Assembly (NCBI RefSeq): GCF_030345075.1 | Contig: NZ_CP128361.1 | Span: 1,860,001 to 1,924,000 of the forward strand | Source of the DNA: Solwaraspora sp. WMMA2065 | GTDB lineage: Bacteria > Actinomycetota > Actinomycetes > Mycobacteriales > Micromonosporaceae | Direction: 5' to 3' | DNA length: 64,000 nucleotides | Program-made: the position numbers and the translations under genes | The notes under the pieces: model-generated | Told to the model about the DNA's origin: nothing | Seen by the model: only the letters and a program-made list of their open reading frames with translations | Database searches by the model: none | Shown here: positions 57,491-64,000 of the stretch, piece by piece | Layout of the letters: each line of letters opens with the position of its first letter | How positions within the stretch are numbered: the first letter of the stretch is position 1

Positions 57491-59464
57491 ATGGCAGTCA
57501 ACCCTGACCAACACGGCGGAGCTGTCCGCCCGAGCAGAGCACCGACCCGACCGCGACGGTCGCTGACCGCGCTGGCGGCCGTGGTCGGCATGGTCCTCAC
57601 CACCACATTGGCCGCGGCGCCGGTCAACGCCCGCCCGACCCACGGCGGTCCACCGGAGTACCGGGCCGCCCAGGTACTGACCTGGACCACGGGCAACGAC
57701 GTCACCGCGTACACCTCGGCGCCGACCACCGCCGAGCCCGGCCCGGCGACGCTGGTCTTCGAGAACAGCGCAGCGACCGGCAACACCAGCGGCATGCAGC
57801 ACACGCTCACCTTCGAGACCGCTGACCCGACCTACAACCAGGACGTGAACGTCAACATCCTGGCCGACCCGTACGACGCCAACGGCGGCCTGTGGACCGT
57901 CGACGTGGTACTCACTCCGGGGACGTACCGGTACTTCTGCGCCATCCCCGGCCACGGTCTGATGAACGGGCTACTGGTGGTCAGCGACGACAACACCGAA
58001 GACACCACCGCGCCCCAGGTGACCGCGGCGCTGGCCGGGCCGCGCGACGACGACGGGGGCTACCTCGGTGCCGCCACCGTCACCCTCACCGCCACCGACG
58101 ACATGTCCGGTGTCGACACCATCGAACACTCCCTCGACGGCGACGAGTTCAGCGAGTACACCGCCCCGGTCACCGTCAACGAGCCGGGCCAGCACACGCT
58201 GACCTACCGGGCGACCGACATCGCCGGAAACACCTCGGACCCGCGGTCGGTCACCTTCACCGTCACCACGCCCCCGGACCCGGACACCACCGCACCCACG
58301 GTGACCTCGTCCGTCTCCGGTGCCCGGACGCCGGACGGCGGCTACCTCGACACCGCGACGGTGACCCTGATCGCGACCGACGACGACTCCGGGGTCGCCA
58401 GTGTCGAGTACTCCCTCGACAGCGGTGCCTACACCGGCTACACCGCCCCGGTCACGGTGAACAGCCCGGGTACGCACACGGTCAGCTACCGCGCCACCGA
58501 CGAAGCCGGCAACACCTCCGATCCCGGATCGGTCACCTTCACCGTGGTCGCCGGCGGCGGCGATCCGCAGTGCCCGGTGCTGGACACCCGCCCGACGGTC
58601 TGGCTGGGCACCCGCAACAGTGCGGTGCCCAACCGGCAGGTGGGTCCCGGCTGCACCATCAACAACCTGATCGCCAGCGAACGGATCTGGCGTAACCACA
58701 ACGAGTTCATGCAGCACGTCCGCGCGGTGGTCAAGAACCTGCGCGAACAGGGTGTCATCAGCCAGGCCGAGCGGGTCACCCTGATCGACACGGCCAAGCT
58801 GTCGGCAGTCGGCAAGTCGGACGCCCACACCGGCTACCAGCCGATCCTCAACCGGTCGGGCGCGTCGTTCGATCAGTGGGAGCAGGTCGGCGCGGGCGGG
58901 TTCACCCGCAACGCCGACGGTTCGATCACCAGCCGGCCGGTCGCCGGACTCGGCCTGCTCTGGTTCCCGATCCGCAGCTACGGCGACTTCTCGGTGAAGC
59001 TGCAGTGGCGCGACGACGCCCCGGGTGACGCCCGGGCCAACAGCGGCGTCTTCGTCCGGTTTCCCGGCGTGCACCAGCATCCGCAGGAGCCCCGGCCGGA
59101 ATGGGTGGCCATCAAGTACGGCCACGAGGTGCAGATCTTCGACGGCCCGGTCGGCGACCGCTACAAGACCGGTTCGGTGTACGGGTTCGACGGCGTCGAC
59201 GTTGACGCCGCCGGGGTCACCCCGAAGGGCACCTGGAACGACTACGAGATCCGGGTGGTCGGGCAGCACTACTCGATCTTCCGCAACGGGGAGCTGGTCA
59301 ACGAGTTCGTCAACACCCCTGACCTGGTGTTCGACCCGCCTCGGGCCGACGACCCGGGCGGTGCCGGTCGGCAGCGGACCGAAGGTTACCTCGGCCTGCA
59401 GGTGCACGGCGCGGACGACATCGTCAGCTTCCGCAACGTCCGGATCGCCCCGCTGACGCCGTGA
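57491..59464 (+). CDS. Secreted cupredoxin / OmpL47-repeat / DUF1080 protein
   Basis: This 657-residue exported protein starts with a twin-Arg-containing long signal region (about 1-48; TRPRRSLTALAAVVGMVL). A plastocyanin-like domain (about 57-170) shows type-1 copper ligands H104, C150, H155 and M158 (FCAIPGHGLM). Two OmpL47-type Ig-like repeats follow (about 176-350; DDMSGVDTIEHSLDG and DDDSGVASVEYSLDS). A Cys-containing module (about 355-455) has RPTVWLGTRNSAVPN and GPGCTINNLI. A C-terminal DUF1080 domain (about 455-655) follows. It could transfer electrons or bind copper while acting on an oxidised sugar. ATG 57491 has AAAGG nine bases upstream. It leads the three-gene operon. Confidence 0.85.
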   Translation: MAVNPDQHGGAVRPSRAPTRPRRSLTALAAVVGMVLTTTLAAAPVNARPTHGGPPEYRAAQVLTWTTGNDVTAYTSAPTTAEPGPATLVFENSAATGNTSGMQHTLTFETADPTYNQDVNVNILADPYDANGGLWTVDVVLTPGTYRYFCAIPGHGLMNGLLVVSDDNTEDTTAPQVTAALAGPRDDDGGYLGAATVTLTATDDMSGVDTIEHSLDGDEFSEYTAPVTVNEPGQHTLTYRATDIAGNTSDPRSVTFTVTTPPDPDTTAPTVTSSVSGARTPDGGYLDTATVTLIATDDDSGVASVEYSLDSGAYTGYTAPVTVNSPGTHTVSYRATDEAGNTSDPGSVTFTVVAGGGDPQCPVLDTRPTVWLGTRNSAVPNRQVGPGCTINNLIASERIWRNHNEFMQHVRAVVKNLREQGVISQAERVTLIDTAKLSAVGKSDAHTGYQPILNRSGASFDQWEQVGAGGFTRNADGSITSRPVAGLGLLWFPIRSYGDFSVKLQWRDDAPGDARANSGVFVRFPGVHQHPQEPRPEWVAIKYGHEVQIFDGPVGDRYKTGSVYGFDGVDVDAAGVTPKGTWNDYEIRVVGQHYSIFRNGELVNEFVNTPDLVFDPPRADDPGGAGRQRTEGYLGLQVHGADDIVSFRNVRIAPLTP

Positions 59465-59537
59465 GCGGCCCGGGACCCCGACGGACAGACCACCACCCCC
59501 GACCGGCGATGACCGACGCGACGAACAGGAACGGACG

Positions 59538-60767
59538 TTGAACGAGACGACAGAGTTGAGCACCGGCCCGATCGACCGATCGGCCAGACCGGGTGGCCCG
59601 CCTGATAACGGCGTGGGCCGGGCCCTGGTGGTCCTGGCGGTCCTGGCGGTCACCTTCGCCAGCGCGGGTGCCGCGTACGCGGTCAACCACCGCGCCACCG
59701 ACCCGGTGGCCGCAGTCGAACCAGCCGACGGCGTGGTGCCCGGGGGCTGCGTGGCTCCGGACCGGGAGCTGCAGCTGTACGCCGTGGAGCTGCCCCGCGA
59801 CCCGGTGACCAACCAGATCCGGCTGGGCTACGGCCTGACCCCGCAGACCGCCTCCTACCCGGGCCCGACGATGGAGATGATCGAAGGCGAGTGCCTGGCG
59901 ATCACCCTGCACAACCAGGTGACCGCCGAGACGCTGGGTCAACTGCGGACCGATCCGGAGCACCCGCTCGGCGTCTCGTTGCACGCACACGGGGTGAAGT
60001 ACACCCAGGACTCCGACGGGACCGTACACAGTGGCTCCTATGTCGGGCCGGGTGAGTCCCGGACCTACACCTGGTACGCGAAGCCGCGCAGTTCCCGGAC
60101 CGGCTCGCCGGGCACCGCCGGCTACTGGTGGTACCACGACCACGTGGTCGGCGGCCCGCACGGCACCCAGGGCATCGGCTCGGGCCTGTTCGGCGGCCTG
60201 GTGGTACGCCGGCAGGGCGACCCCCGGCCGGACCGGACCTACGTGACGGTCTTCGGCGACCGCCAGTCGATCAACCTGCGTCGCGGGGCCGCGACCGACG
60301 ACTGCGACCTGGACAACCCGGTGCCCGGCCCGGCCTGCTTCGTCGCGAAGGTCGGCGAGCGGGTCGAGTTCATCGTGGTCGGCACCGGCGACGACATGCA
60401 CACCTGGCACGTCCACGGCCACTCCTGGGCGGACACCCGCACCGGCGTGGTCGCCGGCGACAACAAGGCGATCGTCGACTCCATCCCGGTTATCGACAAC
60501 AAGACCCTCGGTCCCGGTGACTCGTTCGGCGTGACCATCGTCGCCGGCGACTCGGTCGGACCGGGCCACTGGATGCTGCACTGCCACATGCAGTTCCACT
60601 CCGACCTGGGCATGGCCACCACCCTGCACGTCCTCGACGAGAACGGACAGATGCCGCCCGGCGGTCACCAGCACCGTGCGGTGCTCGCCCAGTCGGGTGT
60701 CGACGTCGGCGGCGAGCCGGCCGCCGACATCCAGGCCGGTGCCGGACACGACGGCCACCAGAACTGA
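59538..60767 (+). CDS. Two-domain multicopper oxidase
   Basis: This 409-residue oxidase carries all four copper-binding segments: LHAHG, WWYHDH, HTWHVHGHSW and HCHMQFHSDLGM. The Cys-His bridge links the type-1 and type-3 sites. An N-terminal hydrophobic segment (about 27-48) may be a signal anchor or export signal. Its length and two cupredoxin domains place it near small laccases, which oxidise phenols or metals with O2. Here it may re-oxidise a partner such as the cupredoxin at 57491 or the dehydrogenase at 60825. TTG 59538 with AGGAACGG upstream is the likely start. Confidence 0.88.
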   Translation: MNETTELSTGPIDRSARPGGPPDNGVGRALVVLAVLAVTFASAGAAYAVNHRATDPVAAVEPADGVVPGGCVAPDRELQLYAVELPRDPVTNQIRLGYGLTPQTASYPGPTMEMIEGECLAITLHNQVTAETLGQLRTDPEHPLGVSLHAHGVKYTQDSDGTVHSGSYVGPGESRTYTWYAKPRSSRTGSPGTAGYWWYHDHVVGGPHGTQGIGSGLFGGLVVRRQGDPRPDRTYVTVFGDRQSINLRRGAATDDCDLDNPVPGPACFVAKVGERVEFIVVGTGDDMHTWHVHGHSWADTRTGVVAGDNKAIVDSIPVIDNKTLGPGDSFGVTIVAGDSVGPGHWMLHCHMQFHSDLGMATTLHVLDENGQMPPGGHQHRAVLAQSGVDVGGEPAADIQAGAGHDGHQN

Positions 60768-60824
60768 ACCGTCCCAGCCACCCCACCCCGGCGCATCCCG
60801 CGCCGGCCGCTGTAAGGAGCAGGA

Positions 60825-63800
60825 ATGGCCGACAGACGCCATTTCAGATTCCCCCGACTGCGCCACCGATCAGCCGCCGCGGCCGCGGCCGTCACCCTGC
60901 TGGGCGGTCTGCTGACCGCGCCGGTCTCCCCCGCCCAGGCTGACCCCACGCCACCCACCTGGGGCAACCGGGTCGTCAACGTGCTGGTCTTCCACGGCCC
61001 CGAGGCCGAACAGAGCGACCCGGTCCGCCGGGCCACCAACGTCATCCGGCGGCTCGGCAACGAGCACGGCTTCTATGTGCACTCGTCCGACGATCCGAGC
61101 GTGTTCAACCCCGACAACCTGGCCCGCTACCGCAGCGTGGTCTTCCTCTCCACTGCCGGCGTCACCCTCGACGACGCGCAGGAGGCGGCGTTCCAGGCGT
61201 ACGTCAAGGGCGGCGGCGGCTTCGTCGGCGTGCACGACGCGGCGTACACCCAGCCCGGATCGGAATGGTTCACCGGTCTGCTCGGCACCCGGCCGGCACC
61301 CACCCTGCCGCCGGCGGAGACGGTGGTCGAGTCGAGCGCCAGCGGCAACAACCCGCCGAACGAGACCGCCAGCCACGCGTTCGACCGCGCCACCGGCACC
61401 AAGTGGCTGACCCGCTCCCCGACCGGCTGGCTGGCCGGTGAGCTGGCTGAGCCGACCGTGGTCAACCGGTACGCGCTCACCTCGGCCAACGACTTCCCCG
61501 GCCGCGACCCGCGGGACTGGACGCTGCAGGGGTCCAACGACGGCGAGAACTGGACCGATCTGGACCGCCGGACCGGGCAGAGCTTCCCACAGCGGTTCCT
61601 CACCCGGCAGTTCGCGTTCGACAACACCGAGGCCTACCGGCACTACCGGCTGGACATCACCGCGAACAGCGGCGAGCCGCTGACCCAGCTCGCCGAGCTC
61701 TGGCTGATCGGTGCCGACGCCGGCGCGGCACCGGAGACCCAGATCCAGCAGGCAGAGGTCGACGTCACCGACCGCAACCACCCGGCGACCCGCGACCTGC
61801 CGATGAACTGGACCCGCGACGACCAGTGGATCAGCTGGGACCCGAACCCGGTTGGTCGGGTGCACGTCGTCGCCCAGGTCGACGAGACCAGCTACGACGC
61901 AGGGCTCAGCGGCAACGGACCGTTCCACCCGGTGGCCTGGTGCCACGACTACGACGGTGGCCGGTCGTTCTACACCGGAATGGGCCGCACCGAGGCAAGC
62001 TGGGCCAAGGACCTCCAGTTCCGCGACCACATCCTCGGCGCGATCCAGTGGACCGCCGGCACGGTACGCGGTGACTGCCAGGCGACGATAGCCGCCAACT
62101 ACCGGATCGAGCGGCTCACCGGCACCAACCAGCAGGGTGAACTGGATCAGGTCGGTGAGCCGCACGGCCTGACCATCGCGCCGGACGGCACGGTCTTCTA
62201 CATCGGCCGCGCCGCCTGCCCCTCCGGGGCGATCCCCGACTGGTCGAACCCGGACATCGGCAAGGGCTGCGGCACCATCCACCAGTGGGATCCGCGGACT
62301 CGGGAGGTGAAGCTGCTCACCACTCTGGAGGTGATGGGCAACCGGGGCAGCGGCAGCGAGCTGGTCAAGAGCGAGGAGGGTCTGCTGGGCATGACCCTGG
62401 ATCCGGCGTTTACCGACAACGGCTGGTTCTACGTGTACTGGATGCCCCACGAGTCGATTGACCGGGAGAACCGGATCGGCCAGCGGACCGTGTCCCGGTT
62501 CACCTACGACCACGACAACGCCAGCATCGACCAGGCCACCCGTGAAGACCTGCTCAGCTGGGACACCCAGATCCACAGCTGCTGCCACGCCGGGGGTGGG
62601 ATGACCTTCGACGACGCGGGCAACCTGTACGTCAGCACCGGTGACGCCAACTCGTCCGGTGGCTCCAGCGGCTACTCCGGCAACAACTGGACCCAGGAGT
62701 ACGCCGGCGTCTCGTTCCAGGACGCCCGCCGTACCGCCGGCAATACCAACAACCTCAACGGCAAGATCCTGCGGATCACACCGAAACCGGACGGCACGTA
62801 CAGCATCCCGGACGGCAACCTGTTCACCGGCGAGGAGGAAGGCGGCGGCAAGACCCGCCCGGAGATCTACGTCATGGGGGTACGCAACCCGTCGCGCATC
62901 GCCTGGGACCCGGTCAACGACTGGCTGACCGCTGCCTGGGTCGGCCCGGACGCCACCAACCCGGATCCGGAACTCGGTCCGGCGAAGTACGAACACGCCA
63001 CGATCATCACCTCCGCCGGTAACCAGGGCTGGCCGTACTGCATGGGCAACCGGCAGCCGTACCGGGACCGCAGCAACACCGACGCGTCGGTACTGACCGG
63101 CTGGTACGACTGCGACAATCCGCGAAACACCTCGCCGCGGAACACCGGGCTGGTGAATCTGCCGCCGGTGCGCGACAACATGATCTGGTACTCGCCGCAG
63201 GGCGGCGGCCCGGTCTTCCCGACCCGTGCCGGTGGCAGCGGGTTGCCCACGTACGAGCCGGGCGAAGAGACCTTCACCCGGCCCTACCTGCGCGGTGGCG
63301 GCCAGGCCGTGATGAACGGCCCGACGTACCACCGCTCACAGGTCGACACCGACAGCGGTGTGGCCTGGCCGGTGCACTGGGACGGCAAGTGGTTCATCGG
63401 TGACCAGTCCAACGCGGACAACCGGGTGGCGGTCACCGTCGACCCGGCGGTGGTGCCCGACCAGGGCGCCCCCGCCTACGCGGAGGACCTTCGGGCGATC
63501 ATTCCCGGTGGCAACGGCGGCACCCAGTTGCAGCACTGGATGGACGCCAAGTTCGGCCCGGACGGCGCGCTCTACCTGCTGGACTACGGCGGCGGATTCT
63601 TCACCCTGCACGGCAATCAGAAGCTGATCCGGATCGTCTACGACGGCGGCGCGCCGACCCCGGGACCGGAGTACGCCTCGGCCCGGGTCCCGGATCCGAG
63701 CGACCCGCGTACGGTGACCTTCTCCAGCCACCGGGTGGGCGGGGTGGCCTGGGAGTGGACCTTCGGTGAGGGCAACCGGGTGTCGCACCTGCCGCACCCG

Positions 63801-64000
63801 ACCCACACCTACCGCAAGCACGGGCGGTTCGAGGCGACGGTGAAGGTGACCTACGCCGACGGCGAGGTGGCCGAGCACACCATCGTGGTCGACACCGGCT
63901 GCGACGCACCGGACGCCCGGGAGACGGTCTGGCTGCTGGACACCGACACCGGGGTGACGAACCACGACGCCGGTGCCGGGTGCACGGTCAACGACCTGAT
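60825..64000 (+). CDS. Giant secreted ThuA / F5-8C / GSDH / PKD protein, C-terminus beyond window
   Basis: At least 1058 residues stay open to the window end. Order: signal peptide (1-38), ThuA part 1 (about 52-163; VLVFHGPEAEQ), inserted F5/8-type C domain (about 164-300; SHAFDRATGTKWLT), ThuA part 2 (about 305-417; HPVAWCHDYDGGRSFYTGMG). A glucose/sorbosone dehydrogenase propeller (about 426-941; HSCCHAGGGMTFDDAGNLYV) and a PKD domain (about 958-1025) come next. The start of the shared Cys module has ARETVWLLDTDTGVTN and GAGCTVNDLI. ThuA proteins are linked to 3-keto-sugar metabolism, and GSDH domains oxidise sugars with PQQ. It would act outside the cell on glycans. AAGGAG lies 5 nt before ATG 60825. 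Confidence 0.87.
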   Translation, partial: MADRRHFRFPRLRHRSAAAAAAVTLLGGLLTAPVSPAQADPTPPTWGNRVVNVLVFHGPEAEQSDPVRRATNVIRRLGNEHGFYVHSSDDPSVFNPDNLARYRSVVFLSTAGVTLDDAQEAAFQAYVKGGGGFVGVHDAAYTQPGSEWFTGLLGTRPAPTLPPAETVVESSASGNNPPNETASHAFDRATGTKWLTRSPTGWLAGELAEPTVVNRYALTSANDFPGRDPRDWTLQGSNDGENWTDLDRRTGQSFPQRFLTRQFAFDNTEAYRHYRLDITANSGEPLTQLAELWLIGADAGAAPETQIQQAEVDVTDRNHPATRDLPMNWTRDDQWISWDPNPVGRVHVVAQVDETSYDAGLSGNGPFHPVAWCHDYDGGRSFYTGMGRTEASWAKDLQFRDHILGAIQWTAGTVRGDCQATIAANYRIERLTGTNQQGELDQVGEPHGLTIAPDGTVFYIGRAACPSGAIPDWSNPDIGKGCGTIHQWDPRTREVKLLTTLEVMGNRGSGSELVKSEEGLLGMTLDPAFTDNGWFYVYWMPHESIDRENRIGQRTVSRFTYDHDNASIDQATREDLLSWDTQIHSCCHAGGGMTFDDAGNLYVSTGDANSSGGSSGYSGNNWTQEYAGVSFQDARRTAGNTNNLNGKILRITPKPDGTYSIPDGNLFTGEEEGGGKTRPEIYVMGVRNPSRIAWDPVNDWLTAAWVGPDATNPDPELGPAKYEHATIITSAGNQGWPYCMGNRQPYRDRSNTDASVLTGWYDCDNPRNTSPRNTGLVNLPPVRDNMIWYSPQGGGPVFPTRAGGSGLPTYEPGEETFTRPYLRGGGQAVMNGPTYHRSQVDTDSGVAWPVHWDGKWFIGDQSNADNRVAVTVDPAVVPDQGAPAYAEDLRAIIPGGNGGTQLQHWMDAKFGPDGALYLLDYGGGFFTLHGNQKLIRIVYDGGAPTPGPEYASARVPDPSDPRTVTFSSHRVGGVAWEWTFGEGNRVSHLPHPTHTYRKHGRFEATVKVTYADGEVAEHTIVVDTGCDAPDARETVWLLDTDTGVTNHDAGAGCTVNDL

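Overview
The window is a stretch of a high-GC actinomycete chromosome. Signs of this are the extreme third-position GC, the many GTG/TTG starts, chains of 1-20 bp gene overlaps, an IdeR/DmdR-type iron box, apparently leaderless promoters and Streptomyces/Micromonospora-like secreted multidomain proteins. A Micromonosporaceae origin is my inference, not something the sequence proves. No rRNA, tRNA, CRISPR array, insertion sequence or prophage block was seen.

1-24.3 kb: an acyl-CoA catabolic island. A long leftward operon (14.1 to 2.0 kb) encodes an oligopeptide/opine-type ABC importer (binding lipoprotein, two ATPases, two permeases), an HMG-CoA-synthase-like/DUF35 fusion, an SCP2-type thiolase, an MFE2-like short-chain dehydrogenase, a VOC protein and two acyl-CoA synthetases. 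A third synthetase and a metallo-beta-lactamase-fold hydrolase diverge at 1 kb. A rightward operon from 14.3 kb carries a crotonase, a double VOC protein and a flavin reductase. MaoC and acyl-CoA dehydrogenase genes diverge at 16.9 kb. A TetR regulator and an 1822-residue single-chain biotin-dependent carboxylase complete the set. A shared 16-bp operator-like motif (TWCCGACCNNNYGGTA) lies in four promoter regions, with a variant in a fifth. At the divergent 14.2-14.3 kb promoters it sits between well-formed -35 and -10 boxes. The simplest reading is one TetR-controlled regulon that imports an acid, activates it to a CoA ester and degrades it. The substrate is unknown.

24.5-36 kb: miscellaneous genes. 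These are an internally deleted SsuA/NMT1-type binding-protein pseudogene, a large secreted PA14/beta-propeller/CBM/DUF1080 protein with a 23-bp terminator stem, a spermidine-synthase-like methyltransferase fold protein, a membrane-anchored XRE protein, two adjacent secreted muralytic-type enzymes, a SulP transporter and prfC.

35.7-51.8 kb: a cell-surface polysaccharide cluster. It holds a UDP-GlcNAc 4,6-dehydratase, an RmlD-like reductase and a UDP-GlcNAc 2-epimerase (together the UDP-L-QuiNAc/L-FucNAc type pathway), four GT4 glycosyltransferases, Wzy-like polymerase, Wzx-like flippase, NAD epimerase and an acetyltransferase. It also has an unexplained 675-residue tail-fibre-like protein. 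Its left edge holds decayed genes: an FkbM methyltransferase and an mbtH gene whose conserved Trp codon is now TGA.

52-64 kb: a serine-hydrolase pseudogene, then an iron-box-controlled siderophore uptake operon (ATPase, lipoprotein, fused double permease). Next comes a secreted oxidoreductase/carbohydrate operon: cupredoxin-OmpL47-DUF1080 protein, two-domain multicopper oxidase, and a giant ThuA/glucose-sorbosone dehydrogenase/PKD protein that runs off the window. The first and third of these share a distinctive Cys-containing module, and the ThuA domain is split by an inserted F5/8-type C domain.
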